DNA from: Marsupella aquatica
Taxonomy: Eukaryota > Marchantiophyta
Length of the DNA: 64,000 nt
Assembly: GCA_973895155.1 (NCBI GenBank)
Contig: OZ316897.1
Coordinates: 14,322,001-14,386,000 of the forward strand
Reading direction: 5' to 3'
The notes below the pieces were generated by a model that had not been told where the DNA came from, searched no databases, and saw only the letters and a list, made by a program, of their open reading frames with translations. The stretch's first letter is position 1. Every line of letters begins with the position of its first letter. The position numbers were made by a program, and so were the translations under genes. Positions 44,960 to 57,458 of this stretch are shown one piece after another.

Positions 44960-46290
44960 GGGTCGGGACATGGGGTCGGGGTCCTCCCAGTCTCCCACAC
45001 TCCCAGGTCCCCAAGATTTTATTCGGTTTTGTTTTGTTTTGTTTTGTTTTGTTGGGGGGTTATGACTGCGTGACTGGGTCCCAAGGGTTGGATTTTAGGG
45101 CCCCATTGTTTTCATTGTTTTACGACGCTTCACATGCGAGTTGGGTCTAATAAGAGTCTTTGGAATTTTTTATTAGTGAGATTTATCAGTGTACATTGTC
45201 GTGTTTCGTGTGTTTCGTTTCAGTTTAAATAGTTCTTTGCCAGCTTTTCTCAGCATTGGTTGAGCAAAGTAACTCCGGTTAGTTTGGAGCAATTTTTCAT
45301 CATTAGAGGGTCAACACCCTTGACCGTGGGGGCCCGGAGTGGGCTATCCAGGATGAGGCGGGGGAGGGAGCAATGTAAGAGACCTAACCCAATGTTGAGG
45401 GTTTGAAAGGGTGCTGCCAATAGTGAAACCTGACCAAATATAAGCGTCAAGATTGCTTCAAGATAACTCTAGTAAGTCTACTTAACCAATAGTGGAATCA
45501 GGATGGCAACGTAATAATAAACAAAAACAAGCGGAAAAGTATGAATTTGGATAAAGAGTGGTTATCTAATAAATCTCATTTCTTTACCAAGTGGCCGGTT
45601 CATGTTTGTTAGCTAGGCTAATCCAAAGGGGGATGGGGACATGGGGTCCTCACAGGTCCCTAAGCATTTTGTTTTGTTTTGTTTTGGAGGATTCCTCCAA
45701 AATTTAACGGATATTGTTTGTTTGACGTTGTGACTGAGTGACTGGGTCCCAACTCCCAAGGGTTAGATAAATGAGCCTATGTTCGTTACCTTGCCTTATC
45801 CATATCTCCCAAGACATTTAGGAATTTATATAAAAAATCTACAACTATAATAAGGGATCTTGCCATTTTAGTCCTTTGCCCCAATACAAAAAAGTTCTTG
45901 GGCGGGAAAGATCCTCAGCCGTTGGATTCAAATAATTGTTTTCCTTGACCAATGATGGAATAAATGTGCACCTCTAACATATATGTGCATGCAAACCAGC
46001 TGTGCAACGGTTTCCCCATTTGAAACAATTAAGTTCCCACAAAACAAGTCCCAAAGCATTTTGTTTTGTTGGGGCCCCCAAGAGTGCCAAATATCTTGTT
46101 TGCTTGGCGTTGTGACAGGGTTCCAAGGGGTCAGGTTAAAGGGCCTTGTTCCTTGTTTGTTAGCTTGCCTACTTCAAAGGTGCCAAAGCAAAATTTTTGG
46201 GTGGGTTCCTCCAAAAAGTATTTTCTTTGTTTGATTGTCTGCTTGTTGTTGGGATCTCCCACTTGGTTCTAAGGGCATACGAGTTAGATA
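44960..46290. repeat. dispersed degenerate repeat family with GTTTT runs
   Basis: Four diverged copies, near 44965-45110, 45620-45780, 46040-46150 and 46160-46290. Each has a GGTCCC..AAG.ATTTT stretch, TTTTGTTTTG runs (longest at about 45025-45052) and a GACTGGGTCCCAAGGG-like end. No coding capacity. Confidence 0.65.
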
Positions 46291-49200
46291 TATTCCTATT
46301 CTCAGGTCCATCACTTAAATAGTATTTTTTGTGAGATTATAAACAATTTTATTGCCATCCTACAAAGGAATAAGCATGGGGTCTTCATTTCTTTTATTCC
46401 GACTTGTCATATGTGAACAAATATATGTTTTTTAATTGGATTTAGTGAGAGACTTATAATTTTCTGTGGATGGACGGTTGAGGATTTTTTGATAAAATTT
46501 GGGGTATAATGAGAATATTGGGTCTTAAGACCAATTCTTTTGAATAACATAAGTGAAGTGGTATTCTATTGGTGAAGGGGGAGAGTAGGAGGGACAGGCT
46601 CTGGGAAAGTGCCGAGAAGGTTTGAGGGGGAGGGGAAGCAAAGCAAACGCTAGGGCTGATAGAGGAAACAAGAGAGGAAAAGGGTTGGTTCATTTTTTGA
46701 TTTTGATTCGTCCACTCTGCCAAAAGTCGTTGCCACCACTATCCTCTCCCCACCAAACAATCCACAAAGAAAAAGTCCACTGCCCACCTCCCTCCCAATT
46801 CCCCAGGCCCTTCCTGCAATACACCTCCCAGTAAATCTATCCCAATGCCACTTTCTGCCATGAATTGTGGATCATGGAGGATAAGGTAGAGAGCAACCGA
46901 GGTGAAGGACCTTAGGGCAACTTTGACCAGGAATGAATCCAAAGACAAAAACTAGTAACACAAAAGCCATTCCTTCATTAAAAAAAACTTGCAAATGAAA
47001 GGAGCTTTTGATGGTAATGTATGGCAAAATATGGTCCATAGTATGTTTAGAGCCACATTCCCTTCACCGGATGAGGTGAGATCTTACCAGCACATAGAGC
47101 ATGTAGAAACTCATCTTCTGGAGAACACATGGAAAACCGAGATCATAATACTAATTGAAAATTCTACAAATCTGAGGGGGGGATCTTTTTTGAAAAAAGT
47201 CTGTTGCAAATGAGATTTTTGGCAGACAAGAATACAAATACTGCAAAAAAAAATAGCGCCACATTCCCTCCAAGGATGAGCTCAAACTTTTCAAGTGTAT
47301 AGAGTAGGTAGTAAGGCGTCTTTTGGAAAATATTAGATCAAGTTATCTAAGATTTAGAAATGAAAAATCTGCAAGACGGGGCAAAGTAGTTTCTTGAAGA
47401 AAAAACAGAATGATATGGAACACACTTATTGATTGGATATCTGATCGGGGTGTTATATACGGTTTTTGAATGATATACACATTATTTAGACTATAAAAAA
47501 TACGGTCGCCTCTATTCTGACAATATTATCTGGGGCCAGCTCCCATCATTACACTGAATTTTAGTTCAACGAATGACTCGCGTCAAAATAATTATTGTTA
47601 GTTAACCAAGGGTAACCCAACCGGTTTAGTTATTCTTGTAGTTCGAAAGGTGCATAACTTTCAAACTTTGTCCCGAGCAGATTTAAAGGTGGGCGACTTT
47701 TCCTTCATGTGTCTCTATACGCACCCTTTTCAATTATTATTTTCTTTATGAAAGTAGGGTACGCCACAAAGTAGGTTCATGACATATGCACCTAGAGGTT
47801 TAACTAGCAACATTCTACTATAGTCTATAGATTCTCTCTACTGTAGTATACTTCATCGAGTCCTCACCTTGCTGAGCCTTTTATTCTACTCGCACTGTTC
47901 AAGGGTTCGAATACTCCAGGGTGGATAATGTCACCTTTGTGTGAAGAAGAAGATCTAAGAATAATACTTATCTAATTTTTTATCATTAGATCTTCTTACA
48001 TATAAAGATAACCATTAGATTCTGCCTAGTAACTTAGTAAGGTCTGTGGGTTGGTTGGAAACTGGTTAATGGCAGACCAAAAACATAATTAATTTGTTTT
48101 CTGAAAAATAACAGCCATATCATCGAGGTTGAATCTAGCTAAGTTTAGCCACTGGAAAAAAACTTTGGTTCGAGTGCCCCCCTTTGGATTTTGTATCTAA
48201 CTAATAAAGTGCAACCAAAAGCTACTTAGTGGGCCTACTGTCTAGAGTGAAACCTCTAGACCAGAACTCAAAACCAAGGCGTAACTTAAAATGAGGGTGA
48301 AGAGGGATGGGGGCAAAAATCAACAGGAAATAAGAGGAAATCGTTTTTTTCTTCAAGCCAGGTGTTTTGGTCTCCTCTCCTCATTTAGGTTCAGAACACG
48401 GGTAATCAGGCTACTCCTTCAAATTGACTACCATGCAAGTATTTTAATATAAAATATATTACCACTCCACTGAAAAAGTTACAAAGGATGTCAAAACCAG
48501 GTGACATGGTACAAAAATATGGAGTCGTACAGGGGGAAAAGGAGTCAAATGGGCATCATTGTGTAGGTAAGGGACCATCTTGCTTGTCATCTGACCTTAA
48601 TCAACCTCATGGTTTCTTCGAAGTAAAACAGGAACTAAACCACACACAACCAGAGTCAAGCATTGGTGCCAGGGAACAACACTCTACTAACCACATCTAA
48701 ATCAGGGCAGGAAGCCACCTTGGCAATTGATTGAGGTGTAATATTTTTTCAGCATGAGAGAAGGGTCTAGATCCTTTCTGTGCCAATCCAGTCATTCTCC
48801 TTGCTTGCACATTCTTTGAAATCCACTTGCTAGACCAACTTGCAGACTCCCCTCAAAGTTCAATTGATTGCCCATCTCACTTAAACTCATAATGCTTCAC
48901 CCCAACATCATTTATTATCAACAATAATATTGTGCAACGCACATTAGGCCAGTACTCCAAACCCACAACCTTTTGCAGTTACTCCTTATGGCAACCAAAC
49001 CGAGTAACCTTTGGAAATGCGCTTATTATGTACCTTTTGGAAATGCTCTTATTTTGTACCTTCGGAAATGCTCTTGTTATCTACAGGACTAGAACGTAAA
49101 TTGTACCACCTTGCATTTATTCCCTCACATCTTTACGGGGAAAGTGGCACTTTTCCTGTACCAATATGGACCACTTGCAAAGTATTAAGTTCTGTGGTTT

Positions 49201-51940
49201 CGTCAGGGATGGACGCAGAATGGTGGAAAATCACTACAGTCGTAGTACTGAATGAGTCTTCCCGTTCCTCTTCCCCCACCTCGATCGCTGTTTGTCCTTC
49301 GCGTGGTGCTGGGCTGAGTCCACGGCATGCAATTCGCTTCACCAGGGTCTGATACTCTGATGAGAGAAAGTCTGGAAGCAGAGAGGAATTGACGGAAAGG
49401 TAGATCGATCAGGACCAGCTGGCTGGCTGGCTGGCTGGCTGACAGATTCAGTATGACATCCCTTTGATGACAAGATTCGTGAACGAGGAAATGGTAATGT
49501 CGCAGAGGAGAGCCCGACCTATCCGCTTGGTGCCCTGGCTGTGCTCGCCTTCCTTTTCCTGAACCTGGCGTCTCTCAACGCACTGTCTCAGTAGCATGAG
49601 CTGGGCTTGGGATGATCTTTGTTGGCACCGGCAACGGTCGGGCTGCAAATGCGGTATGATTATTGTGCTAAACTTTCCATCATCCTTGCTTCTGCCAAAG
49701 ACTGATTGATGAGGACTAGAGACTGATCTCTCGTGTTATCGACTCCGTTTCCATAGACTGTGGTCGAAGAGGTCGGTTACAGTGGCGATATGTGAATGCG
49801 TGAAGGATTTACTGTACGTTCCTGAATTCCACGTTTGAGCTCCCAGTCGTGTTCTGTAGGTCCCCCTCGGACAACATTGAAAGGTTCCTGTCTGGTGCCT
49901 CACCTTGGCTTTCCCCTTTCAGGTAGCCGTGAAATTATTGTTGGGTTTTGAATTTGCTTTGCTGACGGAGAATATATGCAACTGCCAGGAAAGGTGAATA
50001 TGTCACCGGAAGCAACTTGTATCTCTTGACCATCTCAAACTTAGGTGGCTGGTAGGACCACCATGACTATTTCCGGCACAACGAGCAAATTGAGCTTGAA
50101 AATGACCGTCAAATTCACGAAGAAAACACTGCAAATTATATTGATTTGGCCTGCTTTAACACCAAGTTCAAGTCGGACTCCTGAAAAACTGTGAAATTCA
50201 TCAAAAGGGCACATCAGATTGTGTTTTGCCTCGAAAGATTTCAGAGGATTTCATTCCAAGAAACAGGAAGCCCAAACCAGAGGGGAACCCGAAGAGGGCC
50301 GACGGTTGAAGTACAGTATATTGTGTTGCATTGTCCATCTTTGGTACAACTTACAAAGTAACCTCCTCCTAAAGGCTGTCCAATTAGCCTTGACAGATCG
50401 ACCTGAAATTCATTTAAAATGACAGCATACAGCTTGGGCGGCCGGCAAGGGGAAGTCTGTCCAATTCATCGAGAATTAAGCACAGAGGACAGATTGAGTT
50501 CCCCAAAGACTGCCACATTCATCATGGATGCTTCGGAACTTTGATACTAGCAACTAGCCATTCCTAACTTACCCAAGAAACCCATCCTGTTATCAGCCCA
50601 GCTCTGTATCCAGGGAGATTCATTTGCTTTGAGAGGGATCAAACGCAATGCAAGTAGCCGAGCAATTACATCTCGGTGCTGGCATATAGACACAGAGAGA
50701 TGCAGTGCACTCTTGGAATGCCCCGGGACCCGCAGGGATCACCGACGCCAAACGATTAGCCACGCCATCAGCAGGACAGCTGGAGCGATTCTTTGATTTA
50801 GACACTGTGGCGGCAGCTGTGCATTGGTTGGATCTCGATTGGGTCTACGCCGTTGTGAAGCACGTTCTATAGAGGTCCGACTGAGTATTATTTTGTCGCC
50901 TAGACTGTTGTGGCCCGCGTCAGTATTTTCCAGGGAAGGTGTACCTCTAACCGGAGTTTGACAAAGAACTACGCCGACGGGTTGAAATTCCACGAATTTA
51001 CAGAGCAGGAGTCCGCCAAAAGTCCACCATTTCCTGTCGAGCTTGTGCAAATCGGAGCTGAAGAAGATTGAGGAAGAGCGCTGATCGCAACATGGAAGGA
51101 TTGGACCATGGAGAAGCGTATCAGCTAAGATAATTCCTTTGTTCAATTGAGGTTGTGGTCCACTGTGCAAGCAGCTCTCGCAGGGAGTCGACCTCGTTAA
51201 CAAGGTTGCGAGAGCAGAAAGTTTGGGGGCAATTGGAGGAGGAGCATATACAACGCACAGTTGTCTCTCCGATCTACTTTACCCGCTCATGGCAAAAGTC
51301 TGCTGCCTCAACCCTAATTGATGAAGCTTCTTCCCTATGGAACTCAGAAATTCAAAATCAATCATGTCCTGCACTGTGGCTCCATTAGCGCTTGGGCAAA
51401 CGGAATTGGTTTGTACAACATCCAGCAAGATCCACTTGGGAAAGCCCAAAGAAGATCTTGTACAAACCCATCAAGATCCTCTCGAGAAAAGCCCAAATGA
51501 GTTACCAGCAGGGGATCGGTCCGCTCGATCAGGCAACATGTTGGTAGAGTACTTTGCGAGAGCGTGTGAGTGACGCATCGGATCGCCAGCATGGATGCAA
51601 TGAATGGAATCAAGGGGTGTGGTAAACACGGAGCGGCGTCATTTGGGGGCGTCCAAGATCCTCTCGAATATCAAGGCAAGATTTGTTCAAGTTAGTAGCC
51701 AGAATTGGAACTGTTGCTTTGCACAATGTGACTTATTGAATTGTTTATTTGGAAGTGGGTTAAAGGAGACAGTGAAAAAAGCATTCCCGCAAAAGCAGAT
51801 TGTAACCTTTCATCAGTGGATCTCACTATAATCAGTGATCATTGAAATAAACGAGCGAAAAGAATTACTGATAAACAACTACTAGATTGTTGCAAAGCAT
51901 GCAAAGGGCGGACCAATTGAAACTTGCTAGATTGTAACTT
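46291..51940. other. long intergenic region, no gene recognised
   Basis: ORFs are short and unlike known proteins. Two related stretches (47040-47120 and 47255-47330) share GCCACATTCCCT and an AGAGTA/GAGCATGTAG stretch. A (GGCT)n run lies at about 49419-49441. The minus-strand frame at 50739-51203 (154 codons) is open but has no recognisable family or splice context, so I do not call it a gene. Confidence 0.4.
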
Positions 51941-51959
51941 CTCATATATGCTAACTGAG

Positions 51960-52600
51960 TAGGAATCAGTCATAATGGACTTCATTCTTGAAATCAATCA
52001 GTGATTATTGATTTCAAGGGGTCGAAAAACAAATGTGTGAGGAAATTGAACTTAATGGACACTGAGCAGATTGTAACCTCTCATTTCTGCTAACGAAGTG
52101 AATCAGTGATGCGGATATCAATCTTGCTCACTGAGCGCAATCAGTGATTACTGATTTCAAGGGGTCCAAAAATGAATGTGTGGGAAAGTGAATTTACTGC
52201 AAACTGACGAGATTGTAACTTCTCGTTCTGCTATCTGAGTGCAAACCGGCAGAGCTCCTTATTGCTCACTGGTCATCCTTGCTCACTGAGTGCAATCAGT
52301 GATTACTGATTTCAAGTGGTCGAGAAACCAGCGTGTGAGGAAAGTGAACTTATTGGACACTGAGCAGAACTCTCATTTCTGTTGACGGAGAGTGAATCAG
52401 TAATAGCGGATTTCATTCTTGCTCACTGAGCGCAGTCAGTGATTACTGATTTCAAGGGGTCGAAAACTGAATGTGCGGGAAAGTGAAGTTACTGCAAACT
52501 CACAAGATTACAAATTCTCACTCGTGCTCACTGAGTGCAATCAGTGGTTACGTACTGATTTCAATGATTCGTCAACTTTATATTACTGGTAACCAAACAG
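51960..52600. repeat. tandem repeat, about five units near 140 bp
   Basis: The near-palindrome AATCAGTGATTACTGATT recurs with GTGATT starts at about 52001, 52144, 52299, 52439 and a variant at 52544. Units also share GAACTTA.TGGACACTGAGCA and TGCTCACTGAG. No ORF. Confidence 0.85.
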
Positions 52601-54269
52601 ATTGTAATCTCGCATTCAAGCTCACTTTAATTAGTGACGATACACTCCCGTACCCCGTCAGCATGCAAGCTGAATCTCACGTCAACATGCAAGATGAGCG
52701 TGAATCCTCGTTAACTCTTTTTTGTCAGGTGAGTAGGTGCATGTGATCAGGCTCACTGGCTGCTGCCGAGAAGGCCAGAAGGGTGTGAGAATCTCTGGAC
52801 TTCACGTGAGATGCGCACGAGGAAAGACAAAGAGCATAGAAGGGGTCAAAAGGGGTGTTTGTTGACAAAGCAAGTCCAAACAATCTTTAGGGAACCTTGG
52901 AAAGGTAACAGTTTGGTTGTCAAAGATACAGGAAAAGGAAAATGGACAATTCAGTTCCAAAGTTACTTCCAAGCAAAAAGCCTTAATGCTTGCTCTTTGA
53001 ACAGAGATAGACCAAGGAGATTTAAGCATGCCGAGTCATGCTCGTTCTTTGAGCACATAGGTGAGGACATCCAAGCTTGCTTCACCATTTACAGAGCCCT
53101 CTAGACCATAGGGCCTGAAAAGTAACTTCACGGAAGTTTCTCCATTTATTGAGATGTGTATCAAAATTGAAAGTCTATACCTCCTAGAAGTTCTATTATA
53201 ACTAGCAAGTAACTGCTACATTGGGGCCCCTCACTACAGTAAATTGGGACCGTTACATTGCCTTCAATGGTGGTAGTGGGAATGAAAGTAGCTAGTAACA
53301 CTATTTTGGACCAAATAAGAAGTGTGACCACCCTTCTTGTTTTTTCCCAACCCAATTTTTTTTTTTTAAGTAATGCAAATCCCAATACAAATCATGCTTA
53401 ACAACCAAATCAAGACCCTTGTGCAACCTAGCTTGGAGGGAGGCAGAGAAGGAAATGTATTCATAAAACCGTCAACACAAAAAGTAGGAAAATAGTAGAA
53501 GTGTTTGAAACCACACAATTGCCAAGCAATCACGCCTTCTAATTAGGGTCAGGTGAATTAACCCTGGGTTAGGATAGTTTTTTTGGTTTTTTTGTTGTTG
53601 CTGAATGCGACAACTTTATTCATAGGAGAAAGTAAGGACAATAGCACATGCGCTATCCCCCAAACATACCAAGGACACCAGAGCCCAGCCTAGGGAAAGG
53701 AGGCCGGAAGAAGCAAAACCAATGACTGCTAGAAGAAGGAGTGCGTCAAGAGACAGGAAAAAATCGGTTAGCATAGCTTTTTACCACAGTTAACATCAAA
53801 ACTACATATCTGAGATAGTCTTTGCCACATAGATCTGCCTAGTAGTAAGGACCTCATAAACCTTACTACTAGGCAGACCCTAGATTCTGCCTAGTAGACC
53901 CTAGATTCTATGGACTCATTCTAGAGGGTTTAAGAATTAAAATTACACAATAGGAAAGCTTATTTGGAGTAGGTAAGAAAAGTAGCATCTTATCAGATTG
54001 AAGGAAACATACTTTAGATAAGTAACATCCTGTCCCAAGGAAGCATACTTTAGACAAACGACAGGAGTGCAGGTTTTCTGTGCAGCTTGCTCATTTTTCT
54101 CATTAAAAGATATGAATTTATCTGGTTTTGTGTTCCAAAATGTGTGTTGTTCTTTTCCCTTGAATGAGGTTTGCATTTCTGTTCCCTGAGTGTGTTTTGC
54201 ATGACTCTATAACATGTCATTAGATACAATAACTCAATAGAGATGACTGCATAGTTGGGGTCTCGGTTG
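52601..54269. other. intergenic, one strong hairpin
   Basis: No gene. A perfect 17-bp inverted repeat (53834-53850 with 53861-53877, loop 10 nt, arm TCTGCCTAGTAGTAAGG) lies within diverged repeats of the same motif (53886-53910, also 48024-48040). Long T/A runs near 53353 and 53578. Confidence 0.6.
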
Positions 54270-54270
54270 G

Positions 54271-54552
54271 GGTTATGTGACCAGAGGGGAGCTAGAGCGG
54301 TGATAATACTCAAGCAGAAGGCAGGAGATGAAATATAGGGGGTTATGTGACCAGAGGGGAGCTAGAGCGGTGATAATACTCAAGTGGAAGGCAGGAGATG
54401 AAATATAGGGGGTTATGTGACCAGAGGGGAGCTAGAGCGGTGATAATACTCAAGCGGAAGGCAGGAGATGAAATATAGGGGGTTATGTGACCAGAGGGGA
54501 GCTAGAGCGATGATAATATTACTCAAGCAGAAGGCAGGAGATGAAATATAGG
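54271..54552. repeat. tandem repeat, four copies of exactly 70 bp
   Basis: GGTTATGTGACCAGAGGGGA starts at 54271, 54341, 54411 and 54481. Units are almost identical; the last has a 3-bp insertion. The identity suggests recent expansion or ongoing homogenisation. Confidence 0.95.
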
Positions 54553-54639
54553 TACAGGGTAGTCCACAAGACTTGATAAAAAAATGTGGGGTGGAGTAGG
54601 ACTTGATCAAAACCTACACTTTCCAAAAAGAGTAAACTA

Positions 54640-55460
54640 AATTACTCATATCTGGTGTGAAAATGATCCAACAAGAGACCCTCCACACATCCCATGCTAC
54701 TACAGTCATTTTGGTACTAGAGAAAATGATCATACTTCTTTCAACTCATTTCTGATGTGAAAATGATCCAACTAGAGACCAGCCACATCCCCATGACTCT
54801 ACGGTCATTTTGGTAGAGAAAATTGTCATACTTCTTTTCAATCTTTCGATAACAGATGAGTTCACTCACTTTCAGGTGACCATGAGATAATGGTGTCAAA
54901 CTGCAATCGAAAGTGAGCTTTGGGCTTTTCTTATAAGGAGTCATGATTCTGGGGCTATGTGCATTCCTTTGGGCATAATGGACAAATGTGCCCAGTTTCC
55001 AATGAATATCTTCCTAAGCTTTACCCTTTCAGAAACGCACATAAATACATCCTATGTTTGGACATTGTTCAACATTGTCAACCCCTTCAGGAAAGCACAT
55101 GCACAAACTTCCAACAGAGGCATCACTTACTTGTCACTTCATAAGATTCTGAATGCCCATTCTTTGAATGACAACAGAGATGATGACAAAGTCAGCCTGC
55201 ATGACATACCATACATTTTATCCTCCTCATTCAATACATTTGGTAGGGCCCCAGAGCTAGGGTCTAGAGGCTTCATTCTAGAAATCTAGACCCTAACTCT
55301 AGCCTAAATGCCCATTCTTTGAATGCCAACAGAGATATAACAAAGTCACTATGCATGACATTCCATACATATCATCCTCCTCATTCAATACATTTGGTAA
55401 AGCCCTAGAGTTAGGTCTAGAGGGTTCACCCTAGAAGACTAGACCCCAACTCTAGCTTGA
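54640..55460. repeat. two tandem duplications
   Basis: About 105 bp is duplicated at 54650-54840 (GTGAAAATGATCCAAC, CATTTTGGTA). About 160 bp is duplicated at 55145-55450 (AATGCCCATTCTTTGAATG, CATCCTCCTCATTCAATACA), each copy ending in a hairpin-like TCTAGA...GACCC stretch. Confidence 0.75.
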
Positions 55461-55988
55461 GGTTCAGGCTTTATAACTAAGATGATTGGAGCAACTTTTG
55501 TAACCTTTTGTTACACACTGTCCATTATTCTCACAAGTGTATATCTCCAGTTGTTGCTTTCGTTTGGTATAATGTTGTCACACGCCATATTCCTCACAGT
55601 CAAAGTAAATCACCACAGTAGGTGTCCTGGCTTTTGTGAGTTCATTCCAAAATTGGACCATATCCAGCAATCTACATGTTCATATCTACACATCTACAAC
55701 AGGTTTATAGACCAGTTTTCTCACAATAGTAGAACTCACCAGGTGCTGTTTTCGTTTTTGTGAGTACATGAGAAAATGGGAACGCAATTTTTTTCCTGAA
55801 GTTAAGTGTCAGATTCTCTTAGCAGAGCAGAGTACCCAAGTATATGAGCTGAAGTTATGCTCCAGGGAAACTTCCAGAATTCGCTGCTGCTCCTTCATCA
55901 GCATATTAAGCTCTTCCTCCCTAGATTTCATTATGTGCCTGCTGCAGCTCCGCATACAAGTAAATTCTCTTGTAGCTTCATCACAGTT
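55461..55988. other. 3' flank of Sec61 gene
   Basis: No recognised gene. Possibly contains 3'UTR and terminator of the minus-strand Sec61 alpha gene. Confidence 0.35.
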
Positions 55989-57458
55989 TCAAGGTACTAA
56001 AAAAGTGCAGTTCCACATTACACTCCTTGACAATCCAAAAAACCCATCCTCAGTTTTTTCCTTTGCAAGAGTTTCGAGAGTTTGATAGAGGATGGACACG
56101 GTGAGAAAAATTCCTGTTCCTGATCCAATTGCACCCATTAAATCTGCCATGATCGTCAATGCCCCAATGCACATTCCACCAAACGCAGCTGCTGTTGGAA
56201 TGTAGCGATTGAGCTCCTTCTCCACGCTTGATTCACGATGGCCAGGCATCACCATGTTTTGTTGCTTAAGCTGTTTTGCAACATCCCTCGCTGAAGAACC
56301 AGACACTTGAATCCATGTCTTTGAGAAAAGGGCGCATGCTGTCAACATAAATACTGTGTAAAACAAGGCATGGAACGGATCAGCCCAAATGCTTCCCAAA
56401 CTGGTAGGAGGAGTGATGTAATATACAAGCCCTCCAGCAGGAATCAGTTGTCCATTTCGGAAGTAGTCCGACTCCTTCCAATCTCCAAGGAGTCGAACGA
56501 GAAAGAGACCACCGAAATTCTTGTACAGCAGTTGTGAGACGAAGTAGACATTGGAAACCAAGGCAGACTGGAGGATGATGGGCATATTGGAGGTGTAGAA
56601 GAGCTTGATCGGGTAAGATTGCCGCCCTCCACGACCGTTGATTGAACGAATAGGCAGAACCACCTGGAAGCCTTGGAAGTAGACAACAATCAAGAATACC
56701 ACAACCGTCGTCAGTAAACTGCTCAAATTCGGAAGGTTTTGTCTGAATAGTGCCTCCTTCAATGCTCGCACTTTGTCGGTCCTTGAGATAAGACCCTGGA
56801 ACAAAGAAACCACAGCCCCTTCAAACTCCGCTCCACGGCCATAGTTGATGGTTGTCGGGCTGAACGCTCTCCAGATGATGTTCTCACAGCTGTTGGTGGC
56901 AATGAACAAACTGGTGGCAGATCCGAGCCCATATCCTTTCTGCAGTAGCTCGTCCAAACAAATCACAAGTATGCCAGAGAACACGAGCTGAGCGATGATC
57001 AAGATGGCATTTCCCGCTCCAAGATGTCCAACGTTCCCATACATTCCAGTTAAAACGTAGACGACCGCTTGTCCGAGAGTGATTAGAATCCCCAACAGCT
57101 TCTGTGCACCGTTCAATAAGTCGCGATCCTCCTGTATGCTGTTGTCAACTTTTATGATCTTAGACCCCACTAAGAGCTGCAAAACCATCCCCGACATGAC
57201 GATAGGAGTAATGCCAAGCTCCATAAGTGTTCCCCTGTTGGATGCTAGAATCGCTCTCGTCCAGTAGAGTGGATCTGAACCCGTCGCTGAGTGGATTCCA
57301 TAGAGAGGTAGCTGAGAGCATACTAAGAAAATGAGCAACGTAATCACTGTGTACAGCAATTTCTCTCGAAGTGGCACCTTTCTCTTTGCTGCCTGCACTT
57401 CCGGAAGAAAGGGCAGAAATGGCTTGATCAAATTGAGAATTCTAAAACCTTTTCCCAT
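55989..57458 (-). CDS. SEC61A: Sec61 alpha subunit (SecY-type ER translocon), intronless
   Basis: 489 residues in one uninterrupted frame from the ATG at 57458. It matches plant Sec61 alpha over its whole length: N-terminal [13 protein letters not shown], first span about 34-54, plug region ([22 protein letters not shown]), [22 protein letters not shown], the [13 protein letters not shown] loop, [19 protein letters not shown] and [14 protein letters not shown] near the end. About ten membrane spans are expected. It forms the protein-conducting channel of the ER membrane with the beta and gamma subunits. The usual C-terminus ...GFFGF is here GFFGL followed by about 14 extra residues. Plant Sec61 alpha genes usually have introns; none is seen, so a retrocopy-derived but intact paralogue is possible. 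Confidence 0.95.
   Translation of the reverse strand: MGKGFRILNLIKPFLPFLPEVQAAKRKVPLREKLLYTVITLLIFLVCSQLPLYGIHSATGSDPLYWTRAILASNRGTLMELGITPIVMSGMVLQLLVGSKIIKVDNSIQEDRDLLNGAQKLLGILITLGQAVVYVLTGMYGNVGHLGAGNAILIIAQLVFSGILVICLDELLQKGYGLGSATSLFIATNSCENIIWRAFSPTTINYGRGAEFEGAVVSLFQGLISRTDKVRALKEALFRQNLPNLSSLLTTVVVFLIVVYFQGFQVVLPIRSINGRGGRQSYPIKLFYTSNMPIILQSALVSNVYFVSQLLYKNFGGLFLVRLLGDWKESDYFRNGQLIPAGGLVYYITPPTSLGSIWADPFHALFYTVFMLTACALFSKTWIQVSGSSARDVAKQLKQQNMVMPGHRESSVEKELNRYIPTAAAFGGMCIGALTIMADLMGAIGSGTGIFLTVSILYQTLETLAKEKTEDGFFGLSRSVMWNCTFLVP

Noticed and set aside
47908-47926. GGGTTCGAATACTCC-like stretch resembling a tRNA T-arm.
   Set aside because: No acceptor stem, D-arm or anticodon arm can be folded around it.
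50739-51203. Minus-strand ORF of 154 codons.
   Set aside because: No recognisable family, no splice-consistent neighbours and a composition like the surrounding intergenic DNA.
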